Assembly: GCA_005116745.1 (NCBI GenBank)
Contig: SWDS01000006.1
Coordinates: 407,389 to 446,258 of the forward strand
Origin: Nitrospira sp.
Lineage (GTDB): Bacteria > Nitrospirota > Nitrospiria > Nitrospirales > Nitrospiraceae
DNA length: 38,870 bases
Reading direction: 5' to 3'
Below are positions 26,401 through 34,521 of this stretch, piece by piece; position 1 is the first letter of the stretch, and each line of letters starts with the position of its first letter. The notes beneath the pieces are model-generated. The model made no database searches, was not told the origin of the DNA, and saw only the letters and a list, made by a program, of their open reading frames with translations. The position numbers and the translations under genes were made by a program.

Positions 26401-28723
26401 CCAGGCACCACAATCTCCCTGGGATGTCACCACCATTCCGTTCGGCAACGCGACCTTGGGATTTCCACCGCCCGGCAGCCCGGACTTCACGGCGCTGGTG
26501 GAGGCGCTTAAGGCACTCGACGATCTGGTCGACTCCGTGGGGGACAGTGTCGTGGCCGAGAGTGTGTATCAGCTCGTGCAAGGCAATCCGCTGCGCTCAG
26601 GCGCCACGCTGGATGCCATTGCCGCGGGTGAGGTTCCGCCGCCGGAATTGGACGTGATCCGCACGCCGAGAAGCGGCATCGGACTGACGCATCGCCTCTG
26701 CACGCTGTTCTCGGCGACCGACGGGACGGCACCGGCAGGCTGGCCGACGACCGCCCCATCGGCACGCGCCCAGGCGGAACCGATCCTTAACGCCTGGGTA
26801 GCGACGCTGCTACCGAACCCGGCCCAGGTCCGGTGTAAGGCGGATTACGTCAATCAGCAGGACGGCCAGGTCTATCACACGGTAGAGAACGCATTGACCT
26901 CGCTCGGACTGGCGCCGCTGGATGCCGTTTATCTCGCCGAAGGCAGTACTCGTGCACAGCAAGCCGAACTGGAGCAGCGTTGGCGATTCGTGTTGCAGCA
27001 GACTCGTCCCACGACGGTCCCGCCGGATGCGATCATTCGATTGCAGTTCGGCCGCGGCAACGGCTGGAGCGCAGAGATCGTCAGCGTGAGCGAATGGTGC
27101 GAGGTCGCGACCACGGTGAGGCGTCTGCTGAGCAATGCCCGCTCACTGGACGGCCGTGACCTGTCATTGCCCGAATCACCCGCCGACTCCGGGCTGAACC
27201 ATGACGAGTTTACCGGCCGCACCACCCGCGCAGTGCAATCCCTGGCTGATGCGCGCGCTAGGCTCAACGGCCTTCTGCCTCCGCCTTCGTCGGATGACCT
27301 GACTGCCAACCTCGACGAGGTGCGCCGTGCCCTGTTCGGTTTGGCGAACTACGGCATACCGAGCGCCGTCCCAATGGACATCGGCGGCACGGGACCGGAA
27401 GCGCGGTCGTTGCTGCTGACCCAGGCGCGGTCGGTCGTCCTCGAAGCGCAACGTCGGATGAACCGCGTGGCCGAATCCGAACAAAACTTTGTGCGTGCGA
27501 ACGCCACGCCGGAAGAACGGCGCGATCACGACCTGGCTCGTCTCCGCATCATCTTCGGCCAGGACTTCCTGGCGCTGCCCCGCGTGACCGCAGCCAACGC
27601 GGCACAATTAAACGAGACATTCGCCGCCGGACTCTCGCTCCAAGGCCAAGATCCGATGGCAGCCGTGACCTGGTTTCAGCGCGCTGCCTACGTCCGCCCT
27701 GGCGCGACGCGGCTGAACGAAGCGATGCTCTATGCCGAAACTGTGGGGAGCGCCGCACTCCGGTTCCATGTCGGACAACTCCCCTTTCAGGCGCAGGATC
27801 GCTGGGTGGCCCTGCCGCAGGTGCCGGACAAGCCGTTCCCGCGCGGACGCCTCTCACTGGTGGCGCAGATGGCGTCGGCACAACCGCTCCGTTTCGATCA
27901 AGCTTTCTGCGGGCTCCTGATCGACGAGTGGGTGGAGACGGTGCCGAGCCCCAAGGAAACGACTGGCCTGGCCTTTCATTATGATCGACCCAACAACGCG
28001 CCTCCTCAGGCGCTCTTGCTCGCCGTGCCTGCAGACCAGCGGACGACCTGGGACCTCAACAGCCTGGAGGCTATCCTGCACGAGACGATGGACTTGGCCA
28101 GGCTCCGCGCCGTGCCACCAGACAGTGGCGAGGAATTGATTTGGGTGGAGGATCAGCTGCCGGAAGGCGCCACGCCGCTCGGCGACGGTGAAGGCTGGAT
28201 CTGGGTTCGCACGAAACCGGAACCGCTCTCCGGTACACGTGCTCATCAATCGGTGTTCGCCACCGGCATGCACCAACACTTTTTCCAGGGCGCCAAGCTC
28301 GCCATGTTCGTCAGTGTAGGAGACCGGTTGTTCGCGCATGTCTATCTCGATCCCGCGCGTATGCCTCGACAAGTCATGTTGCAGTGGCACGCAGGCAATT
28401 GGGATCACCGCGTCTACTGGGGTGAGAACCTCATTCCCTGGGGTACCGACAATACCGTCAGCCGTCAGTACATGGGGCCTCTGCCGCCGCCAGGCCGGTG
28501 GGTGCGGCTCGAAGTGCCTGCCGAAGCGGTAGGATTGGAAGGACGGATCGTGGAGGGCATGGCCTTCACCCTGTTCGACGGTATGGCCACGTGGGATCGT
28601 TCCGGCAAACGTGCGCTGCAGCCGGTCGGTTCCGGAGAGCAGGACCCGTCGGCCCCGGCGCTGTTCTTCACCGGCGGCACCCTCGACTTCACCAGCGTCA
28701 TTGATCCAGCAATAGGAGCTTAG
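23405..28723 (+). CDS. 1772-aa giant protein with coiled coils and a C-terminal beta domain
   Basis: The likely start is GTG at 23405, preceded by AAGGAAAGG. Residues 1-105 are a coiled coil. A conserved-looking block follows with HPLLLFPVRVETRF (about 117-130) and LLLRVYPDDIHLDSHEPALT (about 140-160). Another long coiled coil lies at about 780-1010 (QQAQAAQAQVAQAAQVLAQQ). The last 150 residues contain HRVYWGENLIPWGTDNT and PPPGRWVRLEVPAEAVGLEG, close to a motif I recall from beta-sandwich domains in planctomycete surface or cytochrome-associated proteins. There is no signal peptide, and no catalytic motif is evident. Size and architecture suggest a structural scaffold. No function can be assigned. 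Confidence 0.8.
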   Translation: MRPISEGSDIPERVPPALLRAWATKLRQLQAAHDRAVARAQAAQRRAALLIRQRALYQAELARVNAKITATQEAVTRKKGDVAALSAQVDEHRTARDAATARLLGTDRLSGTVATTHPLLLFPVRVETRFTSRRTGPGTDLLLRVYPDDIHLDSHEPALTEEEERRSKEFWAHVTAASVGTDRQEHLRQGWQRLTEQFGTTRAAWIAHVLDLAQAGTVARRDDSWTRAPHTQVLPDRWVAIGYRSDAARVTAWGKTIPETVAVGPDPRGTGPVGSNGLPPVDEGMKWITDFDTAESIGMGLRIPVTEEDARAGFDRIVVLGLKASWDAPTTADRLVRLLDAHHYTGSLALVEQQMPTNNTAEASAGYRSTGRDVADSMGVELGASLLRPGSDGELLAQALGLPTSVFAHVRGADGSEQRRSSLMQSALLALCDSPLLRQLLGAAGADVLRDHFTKYVRARGPLPVLRVDSQPYGLLPVAALDRWISATGQDQERALATWWRAQRLTRRRQASQALQTTVESNPVVLLAQEANASRYTLREFPEVSTQQPPLPKRLLTEAFRTLLLTRALSTPHEPAWDEVTALPEPVRQQLLAEVMDLLTYRLDAWGTSLATRRLAVMRQAAPSGIRLGAYGWVEQVRRAASLQPVPALPAGVPAPLSRSEQNKGFVHAPSLGHAAAAAVLRSGYLSQESNRAPGASPFAVDLSSERVHRAKWLLDGVRQGQSLTALLGYRFERHLHERGLDRYIQRFRALTSFTGTDRFADIRDTLTRAERLVHEVTVLTAQRDQALRRAEDARGLKAERERRADTYRAELGTVATLAQQAQAAQAQVAQAAQVLAQQQAAKPQGKVIQPTVRRYAVQLLEARDLDEWDNRVEQLTQAHTTALAQAAAAQQVVSDRDGSRLLAERAQAKMLNAADPDSIPAAQQMAVGQETLAAELDRQVLAKEGGQRGKAMSDLLAARTALTTRLAAQWNEALKSLSAAAVVDGLALHRRWSASQQRQAPQSPWDVTTIPFGNATLGFPPPGSPDFTALVEALKALDDLVDSVGDSVVAESVYQLVQGNPLRSGATLDAIAAGEVPPPELDVIRTPRSGIGLTHRLCTLFSATDGTAPAGWPTTAPSARAQAEPILNAWVATLLPNPAQVRCKADYVNQQDGQVYHTVENALTSLGLAPLDAVYLAEGSTRAQQAELEQRWRFVLQQTRPTTVPPDAIIRLQFGRGNGWSAEIVSVSEWCEVATTVRRLLSNARSLDGRDLSLPESPADSGLNHDEFTGRTTRAVQSLADARARLNGLLPPPSSDDLTANLDEVRRALFGLANYGIPSAVPMDIGGTGPEARSLLLTQARSVVLEAQRRMNRVAESEQNFVRANATPEERRDHDLARLRIIFGQDFLALPRVTAANAAQLNETFAAGLSLQGQDPMAAVTWFQRAAYVRPGATRLNEAMLYAETVGSAALRFHVGQLPFQAQDRWVALPQVPDKPFPRGRLSLVAQMASAQPLRFDQAFCGLLIDEWVETVPSPKETTGLAFHYDRPNNAPPQALLLAVPADQRTTWDLNSLEAILHETMDLARLRAVPPDSGEELIWVEDQLPEGATPLGDGEGWIWVRTKPEPLSGTRAHQSVFATGMHQHFFQGAKLAMFVSVGDRLFAHVYLDPARMPRQVMLQWHAGNWDHRVYWGENLIPWGTDNTVSRQYMGPLPPPGRWVRLEVPAEAVGLEGRIVEGMAFTLFDGMATWDRSGKRALQPVGSGEQDPSAPALFFTGGTLDFTSVIDPAIGA

Positions 28724-28725
28724 GC

Positions 28726-30435
28726 ATGCCCTCTCGAATCAGACTCGACCTCAGCACCCACAACCCGGACTTGCAAGACGGGCTGCAAGCGCGCATCCAC
28801 GATCCGCTTTGGATGCTTGGCCGTCAATGGCAGTTCGGCGAGTTCAACGGGGCCGATGCGGGTTCACCTGCCGCCGCGCAGGTGATCGTGGACATCGCCG
28901 CCGTCACTCGCTATCAACCCGGCCCACGCTCTGGCCCGCATCCAGCCAGGCCCTACGCAGCTGCTGGCCTGGCGTTGGAAACGCTGGTAGAAGCGGAACC
29001 GGTGACGGACGACTCACACCCCAACTGGCGGCTCGCGGCCGAATCGGGACGGCATCTATTTCGCCTGCTGGAAACGGCCAGGCTCGGGCCCACACGCGCA
29101 CAGTGGTTGGCTAGTACGTACGTCCTGGCCGCCCCCACAGCGGAGCAGGCCAAGCAGATCGATGCCTCGAGCCTGTCCTTCATCCATGTGCTGAGCGGCC
29201 GTACCATCGACGGCTTGCGGTTTGCCGCGCGCCTGAGAGTGTTGCAAGCCGGCGACAGGTTGGCGGAATTGTTTCGAGAAGCGCCGTTCGATCAGGTGAG
29301 CGAGGTAGATCGGCCCAAGCTCCTCGCCATCATGACCACCTGGCTGACCTGGCTCGACGGCCTCTTCCAGCAAGGCAGCGCTCCCTCCGCGTGGATTCCC
29401 GAACGGATGGAGTACGCCCTGAGTGTCTCTGCCAAGACGACGTCGAGCGAAGTGGTGCTGACCGCACCGGAATATCTGGATGGGCGATTGGACTGGTTTT
29501 CGTTCACGACGAGTTCGGGGACTGGTCTGGGCGCCACCGAAAGCAGCACCTCAGCCACGGAGGCTTTTCTCCCGGCGCCGGTCTCGTTTCGCGGCATGCC
29601 CTCCGCGCGCTTGTGGGAATTCGAAGACGGCGCCGTGAATTTTGCGAGCGTCCAGGCCGCGCCGCAGGACCTGGCCCGCCTGCTACTCGTGAAGTTTGCG
29701 CTGGAATACAGCAACGATTGGTTCCTCCTGCCGCTCGAACTCCCCGTCGGGACCCTCTCACAGATCCGCGCACTCGTTGTGACCAACACGTTCGGCGAAC
29801 GGTTCCTCATTTCCCACACGACCGACGTGGATGGGTCCACCACACCCTGGCGTATGTTCAGCCTCACAAACGACAAACAGCACCTGTTCTTCCTGCCGCC
29901 CGTCTTGGGACCGATATTGGAAAGCCGGCCTGTTGAGGACCTGTCGTTACTGAGAGATGAAATGGCCAACGTGGCCTGGGCCGTTGAGCGGGTCGTCGAA
30001 AGCGCCGCCGGTCGTCCATTGGATCGTCATGAAGCGTATCAGGAGTCGCTGGCGGACCAGCCGTCATCACCGGCCGCTGGCGGTGCACCCTTGATGTACC
30101 GGCTCGGCACCACCGTGCCGGACTATTGGATTCCGTTGCTTCCAGTCAAAGTTGGTACAACTCTGCGGCTCACACGTGGCGTCCTGCCGGCGTTCGGTGA
30201 GGGAGGCATTCAGGGCGTGCAACTTCCGAAGGGACAATTGCTCGAACCAGCTCGCGAGTTGCTGCTCTATGAGGAAGAAGTGCCACGGGAAGGTGCGCGC
30301 GTCACCAGGACCTATCAATATGCGCGCTGGATCGATGGATCAACTTATCTCTGGATGGGTCGACGGAAACAACCGGGGCGAGGCGAAGGATCAAGCGGTT
30401 TGCAATTCGATTCCGTCCAATCGTCTGGCGGCTGA
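28726..30435 (+). CDS. 569-aa protein of unknown function, last gene of the cluster
   Basis: The ATG at 28726 comes 2 nt after the giant gene's stop, with TAGGAGC upstream, so the two are almost certainly co-translated. The N-terminus holds the striking motif IHDPLWMLGRQWQFGEFNGA followed by DAGSPAAA (about 26-52), which I recall from uncharacterised bacterial proteins without an assigned role. The rest is mixed alpha/beta with no signal peptide, membrane segment or catalytic motif. The C-terminus is Arg/Gly-rich (MGRRKQPGRGEGSSG). It probably forms a complex with the proteins of the two preceding large genes. Confidence 0.78.
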   Translation: MPSRIRLDLSTHNPDLQDGLQARIHDPLWMLGRQWQFGEFNGADAGSPAAAQVIVDIAAVTRYQPGPRSGPHPARPYAAAGLALETLVEAEPVTDDSHPNWRLAAESGRHLFRLLETARLGPTRAQWLASTYVLAAPTAEQAKQIDASSLSFIHVLSGRTIDGLRFAARLRVLQAGDRLAELFREAPFDQVSEVDRPKLLAIMTTWLTWLDGLFQQGSAPSAWIPERMEYALSVSAKTTSSEVVLTAPEYLDGRLDWFSFTTSSGTGLGATESSTSATEAFLPAPVSFRGMPSARLWEFEDGAVNFASVQAAPQDLARLLLVKFALEYSNDWFLLPLELPVGTLSQIRALVVTNTFGERFLISHTTDVDGSTTPWRMFSLTNDKQHLFFLPPVLGPILESRPVEDLSLLRDEMANVAWAVERVVESAAGRPLDRHEAYQESLADQPSSPAAGGAPLMYRLGTTVPDYWIPLLPVKVGTTLRLTRGVLPAFGEGGIQGVQLPKGQLLEPARELLLYEEEVPREGARVTRTYQYARWIDGSTYLWMGRRKQPGRGEGSSGLQFDSVQSSGG

Positions 30436-30539
30436 TCTGTAGATAAGAAAACTCTTCGAGGACAAACGAGACATTATGGTCGTATCGGCCATAGGCGATC
30501 CTCTCGGTGAACCACTTCAGGATCACCGGTTAATCAAAG

Positions 30540-31019
30540 TTAAAGGCCAAGGTCTGAGAGGCAAGGGTGACCATCAGGACGCCTGCCCAGTGGCCAGTGA
30601 TACTTCCGCTCAGGCTCTGTGATGGGAAGATCATTGATGCTCGCGAGACGCCGCCGCATCAGACCATTGTCGTCAAACTCCCAGTTTTCATTGCCATAGG
30701 ATCGGAACCAATTTCCTGAATCGTCGTGCCACTCGTACGCGAACCGCACAGCGATTCGGTTATCGTGGTATGTCCACAGTTCTTTGATCAAGCGGTAGTC
30801 CAGCTCGTGGCTCCACTTGCGAGCTAAGAACTGAACGATAGCGTCTCGTCCCGTTAGGAACTCTGAACGATTTCGCCACTGACTATCGGCACTGTAGGCC
30901 AACGACACCGTTTCGGGGTTGCGCGTATTCCACGCATCCTCTGCCATGCGAACTTTCTGGGCTGCGGATGCACGATCGAAGGGGGGAAATGGAGGCCTGG
31001 ATTGGTCGAGAGGGCTCAT
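30540..31019 (-). CDS. DUF1348 (NTF2-like fold) protein
   Basis: I choose the ATG at 31019 ([15 protein letters not shown]) because AGAAGG lies 8 nt upstream, giving 159 residues; an upstream start at 31073 would add 18. The sequence matches DUF1348 closely: [18 protein letters not shown]-type N-terminus, [67 protein letters not shown] and the C-terminal [13 protein letters not shown]. These are small cone-shaped NTF2-fold proteins of unknown substrate. It is the last gene of the minus-strand set behind the sigma-54 promoter. Confidence 0.9.
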   Translation of the reverse strand: MSPLDQSRPPFPPFDRASAAQKVRMAEDAWNTRNPETVSLAYSADSQWRNRSEFLTGRDAIVQFLARKWSHELDYRLIKELWTYHDNRIAVRFAYEWHDDSGNWFRSYGNENWEFDDNGLMRRRLASINDLPITEPERKYHWPLGRRPDGHPCLSDLGL

Positions 31020-31099
31020 GATGATGACCTTCTTGCATTGAGATGCGATGTCGGAGTGAATGGCATTGACCATCGGCTCCCACGCGGTATCACGCTAGA

Positions 31100-31459
31100 T
31101 TAGCCGTGGTAATAGCGCTCTTTGACGATCTTGCCGTCGTGCCAGTCAGTTTTGACGGCTTGTTCGAGCCTAATGGTTTCTCCGTTCTTCAATTTCAAGG
31201 TCAGCACTGCATCATAGAAACTGGTGTTTCAGACGATGGCTACAGCACCGATGGCGTAGCTGACAAACGCCGCCACTCCAATGGTTTCTCTGAACTTGTC
31301 TAGTCTTTCAATGGAGGCTTGTTTGCCTATGATGGGTGGCTGATTGCCTTCCTGTGTGACGACCGAATCCGCAAAGTAGATCTTCTGCCCCTCGGTCATT
31401 CGCCCCTCCGTCAGGATGCCCAACATTTCTTGCACTGTGTCCTGTATCTGCTTGCTCAT
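31100..31459 (-). pseudogene. NTF2/SnoaL-like gene interrupted by an in-frame TGA
   Basis: Translation from 31459 gives MSKQIQDTVQEMLGILTEGR and continues through FADSVV and IIGKQASIERLDKFRE to IGAVAIV, where a TGA (31229-31231) occurs at codon 77. The same frame then continues NTSFYDAVLTLKLKNGETIR, LEQAVKTDWHDGKIVKERYY and HG to a TAA at 31100-31102. The downstream part is clearly the second half of an NTF2/SnoaL-like domain, so the unbroken gene would encode about 119 residues. GGA to TGA (Gly) is the simplest explanation. It could also be a sequencing error or readthrough; no selenocysteine signal was looked for beyond inspection. GAGAAATCG precedes the ATG. Confidence 0.8.
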
Positions 31460-31520
31460 ATCGATTTCTCCCTCATGCCTTACGGCGTTAAATGGTGCTG
31501 TTACTGAATCGCGGAAGCTC

Positions 31521-32120
31521 TTATGGGTTCATCCGAGACAGTTGAGTCTCGAGCTTGGCAATCCGGCTCTTGAGCGGACCCACATACGCTTCGACCTCTT
31601 CCGCCGAATATCGTGGCGTGATGTACTTGGGACAGTTCCAGTCGAAGGAGACGACATCGATAAAGACGAGCCGCTCAACACTCGACTGCATTGTTTGATC
31701 AGCGAGTTGTGCGACGAGTTCTGGATGGGCGCGAGCATCTTCCACACGGGCATGACCAAGAATCTTCAAGCGCGCTCGGTTCTGGTAATCCATGAGAAAC
31801 AGTGCCACACGATCGTTCACTGAAACGTTGCCGGTCGTGAGCAGCTGTCGATTGCCTTTGTAGTCGGCAAAGGCCAGCGTCGTCTCGTTGACCATCCGCA
31901 AGAATCCCTTGGGCCCGCCACGATGCTGAATATAGGGCCACCCGGTTTCGCTGATCGAACCCAGATAGAAGCTGTCCCGCTCTGCAAGAAACTCAGCTTC
32001 GGCTTGTCCCAGCGGGTCTCGTTCGGGAGCCCCTGCAATCTTCATGGCCCTTCCGTAGTAGTGGTTCTGTGCTCGGCGTACGGCTTCCGTCATCGCCAGC
32101 TCCAAGTATTTCAACGCCAT
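31521..32120 (-). CDS. Pyridoxamine 5'-phosphate oxidase-like flavin protein
   Basis: From the ATG at 32120 (MALKYLEL), with AGGGAG upstream, the product is 199 residues. The split-barrel fold is indicated by ERDSFYLGSISETGWPYIQH, GFLRMVNETTLAFADYKGNR and VALFLMDYQNRARLKILGHA, which match the PNPOx-like superfamily that binds FMN or F420. Residues 20-45 (YYGRAMKIAGAPERDPLG) resemble the leader of the PNPOx-like subgroup often paired with stress genes. A C-terminal helix (LKSRIAKLETQLSRM) may mediate dimerisation. It lies 66 nt after the DsrE-like gene, in the same transcription unit. The substrate is unknown. Confidence 0.87.
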   Translation of the reverse strand: MALKYLELAMTEAVRRAQNHYYGRAMKIAGAPERDPLGQAEAEFLAERDSFYLGSISETGWPYIQHRGGPKGFLRMVNETTLAFADYKGNRQLLTTGNVSVNDRVALFLMDYQNRARLKILGHARVEDARAHPELVAQLADQTMQSSVERLVFIDVVSFDWNCPKYITPRYSAEEVEAYVGPLKSRIAKLETQLSRMNP

Positions 32121-32186
32121 GGTTGTGTACTCCCTGTCGAGAGGACATGACGACGGGTTACGCCGCATGCCCTCTCATGCTCAATC

Positions 32187-32561
32187 TCAGAACACGATCG
32201 TATTCCACCCCTCGGCTACGTACCGGCGCAGGCTCAACAGCCCCGCTGTCCCAGCGAGGGTATGGTCTTTCACAATCGGCACACCGCAAGCCTTGACGCT
32301 TTCTGTTGCCCCAAAGACCTCGGCGCAACCGCACGAGGCCCCTTGCACGACATCACGCACCGAATTGTAGAGGCCATTGGCTGGGTGAGAGAGTTTGGTG
32401 AGCTCAGCCGGCCAACGAGTTCCGGTACCATTGAAGACGACAGCGACTTCATCGCCTTTCTGTTTACATTCAGAGGCGAGGGCCAGCGCGTTAAAGACTC
32501 GCCCAAGCGCTTCCTCTGAACCGCTCTTCGGATCGGACAGAATGATGATCGCTGTTTTCAT
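32187..32561 (-). CDS. DsrE-family protein, first gene behind the sigma-54 promoter
   Basis: The ATG at 32561 (MKTAIIILSDPKSGSEEALG), with AAGGAG 6 nt upstream, gives 124 residues. The fold pattern, with an N-terminal strand, Ala/Leu-rich helix (RVFNALALASECKQKGDEVA) and VVFNGTGTRWPAEL, matches the DsrE/DsrF-like family. Cys77 and Cys79 (GASCGCAEVFGA) and a later Cys in SVKACGVP are candidate thiols for sulfur relay or redox chemistry. The fold is known from sulfur-transfer proteins, but many members have no proven role. It heads the minus-strand set. Confidence 0.88.
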   Translation of the reverse strand: MKTAIIILSDPKSGSEEALGRVFNALALASECKQKGDEVAVVFNGTGTRWPAELTKLSHPANGLYNSVRDVVQGASCGCAEVFGATESVKACGVPIVKDHTLAGTAGLLSLRRYVAEGWNTIVF

Positions 32562-32655
32562 GGGTTCTCCTTGGATGGAATGACACTCACGAGATTGTGG
32601 ATGTCTGTTTGCCTTGTTGTGTCCTACAGATCGATCGCGATATTTATCCGTCATG

Positions 32656-32671
32656 GCAAGGCCGGTGCCAC
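32656..32671 (-). promoter_or_regulatory. Sigma-54 promoter of the DsrE operon
   Basis: On the minus strand TGGCACCGGCCTTGCC has the -24 (TGGCAC) and -12 (TTGC) elements with GG and GC separated by exactly 10 nt. The predicted transcription start is near 32645, leaving a leader of about 84 nt before the DsrE-like gene. Confidence 0.8.
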
Positions 32672-32769
32672 GCGTCACGACGATCAGTGAAGCAAGATAA
32701 AGCGCTTGAGAAACAGGCAGTTGCCGCACTATTAGCGGCAAGATGAAGCAGAACGAAAGAGAGACGCTT

Positions 32770-32803
32770 CCACGAAATGTCGTGGAGCTACGATATCTCG
32801 TGG
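32770..32803. promoter_or_regulatory. Two palindromic enhancer-like sites
   Basis: CCACGA-N4-TCGTGG (32770-32785, perfect) and CTACGA-N4-TCGTGG (32788-32803, one mismatch) are spaced 18 bp centre to centre. They lie between the stop codon of the GAF activator gene and the sigma-54 promoter, about 130-150 bp upstream of the predicted start site, the usual distance for enhancer-binding proteins. Binding by the adjacent activator is inferred. Confidence 0.7.
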
Positions 32804-32825
32804 GAGGGGAACGTGAGATTCATTG

Positions 32826-34403
32826 CTAGGCGGTGGGGAGAGGTTTCTTGATGCCGAGCTTTTGCATCCGGGATCGAAGGGTGTTGGGATGGAGACCAAG
32901 TCGAGTCGCGGCGCCCTGTTTCCCTTCGATGACCCAGTTCATGTCTTGAAGGATGCGGAGGATGTGGCCTCGTTCCACCTCTTCCAGTGAATCGGCGACT
33001 GGCAACAGCGGGGTGGATTTCCCCTGAAGCATCACCTCGTCGATCTGAAGCATCGGTCCGTTCGCGAGAATCATGGCCCGTTCTATGACATTTTCCAACT
33101 CCCGGATGTTACCAGGCCAGGAGTATTTCATGAGGCGATCCATAGTCGATTGCGACACCCCGTCAATCTTCTTGCCCATCTTGTGTGAGAACTTGGCGAC
33201 AAATCGGTTGACCAAGAGTGGGATATCAGAGGCACGGGCGGACAGAGGTGGCACCTCGATCGGGAACACGTTCAGTCGATACAAAAGATCGGCCCGGAAG
33301 GAACCGGCCTTCACCGCTGCATGAAGGTCTCGATTCGTCGCAGCAATGACTCGGACATCGACTTTGGTTGAATGGCCGCTGCCGACCCGTTCAACCTCCC
33401 TTTCTTGTAGCACCCGTAGAAGCTTGACCTGTGCGTCCAGCGGTAACTCTCCGACTTCGTCCAGGAAGATGGTCCCACCGTCCGCCAACTCAAATCGGCC
33501 GATGCGGCGTTGTAATGCTCCCGTGAACGATCCCTTCTCATGGCCAAAGAGCTCACTTTCGACCAGGTTTGCGGGGATCGCTCCGCAGTTGACCTTCACT
33601 AGCGAACGAGCTTTTCGCGGGCTCAGGTTGTGAATGGCCCTGGCCAGCAGTTCTTTCCCGGTTCCTGTATCTCCACGAATCAGGACCGTCGAATCCATCG
33701 GTGCGACCTGTTCGATCTGTCGGAGCACAGCCTTGATGCTCGGGCTCTCACCGACGATCTCCTCAAAATTATGGTCAAGTTTGATCTCCTCACGAAGATA
33801 GAGATTCTCCGCCTCAAGTCGAGTTTTGAGCTGTGCAACTTCTGTAAAGAGTTGCGCGTTCTTGATCGCAATGGCGGCTTGGTTGGCAAAGATCGCCAAG
33901 CGCTCGAACTCTTGTTCGCTCAATGGCCGTCGCCCGAACATCGCAATCACGCCGAGCAGTTCCCAGCGGAACTTCAGCGGGTAGCCGGCAAAGGAGCGGA
34001 GGCCGTTATCCGTCATCCACTGTTTGTTTGGCAGGCGGTCGTCGCCGAGCACATCGTTCGTCTGCATCGGTCCAAAGCCTTGCGCAATCTTTCCGATCTT
34101 GAGCGCCCCCAGCGGAATACGGCGATATTCTCCGTTGAGGTCGGTGTAGAGCCCCGTGCTTGCTTCAAGGTGCAGGCAACGAGCCCGATTCGTGCAGTTT
34201 GCCGCTTTGTAACACTCGGCACAGAGATCGCCGGGACCTAACAGCCAGATACGGGCGAAGGCGCCATCGAGTTCATCTACGAGTCCTTGCGTGATGGTAG
34301 TCAGGACTTGCTGCAAATCCAGACTCGATGCCATCTGGAGGGTAATCTGCTCCAATGCGTCGTGAGATGGGTGGGAAGGAACCGAAGAATGGGGATTGTC
34401 CAT
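32826..34403 (-). CDS. GAF/AAA+/Fis sigma-54-dependent activator
   Basis: The 525-residue protein has an N-terminal GAF domain (about 18-185), a linker, an AAA+ sigma-54 interaction domain and a C-terminal Fis-type helix-turn-helix (KQGAATRLGLHPNTLRSRMQ). Walker A is GDTGTGKE (244-251); the sigma-54 loop is GSFTGA (291-296), a tolerated Ala-to-Ser variant of GAFTGA; Walker B ends Asp315-Glu316. The GAF domain contains Cys61, Cys64, Cys70 and Cys76 (CxxCx5Cx5C), which could bind a metal or Fe-S cluster or sense redox. The architecture resembles FhlA and NorR. Enhancer-like sites and a sigma-54 promoter downstream point to the DsrE operon as target. Confidence 0.94.
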   Translation of the reverse strand: MDNPHSSVPSHPSHDALEQITLQMASSLDLQQVLTTITQGLVDELDGAFARIWLLGPGDLCAECYKAANCTNRARCLHLEASTGLYTDLNGEYRRIPLGALKIGKIAQGFGPMQTNDVLGDDRLPNKQWMTDNGLRSFAGYPLKFRWELLGVIAMFGRRPLSEQEFERLAIFANQAAIAIKNAQLFTEVAQLKTRLEAENLYLREEIKLDHNFEEIVGESPSIKAVLRQIEQVAPMDSTVLIRGDTGTGKELLARAIHNLSPRKARSLVKVNCGAIPANLVESELFGHEKGSFTGALQRRIGRFELADGGTIFLDEVGELPLDAQVKLLRVLQEREVERVGSGHSTKVDVRVIAATNRDLHAAVKAGSFRADLLYRLNVFPIEVPPLSARASDIPLLVNRFVAKFSHKMGKKIDGVSQSTMDRLMKYSWPGNIRELENVIERAMILANGPMLQIDEVMLQGKSTPLLPVADSLEEVERGHILRILQDMNWVIEGKQGAATRLGLHPNTLRSRMQKLGIKKPLPTA

Positions 34404-34521
34404 TGTGGGATCTCCGAGCCGGACATTGCCCAGCCTGGAGGACGATAAGTGCCTGATAGAGGATTGTCAATCAGCAGGAGAGAGGCTGGGTGCGAGACTG
34501 AAATGCGTTGCTGGCCGGGTG

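Noticed and set aside
31229-31231. TGA as a selenocysteine codon
   Set aside because: NTF2-like proteins are not known selenoproteins, the position reads most simply as Gly, and no selenocysteine machinery is visible in the window.
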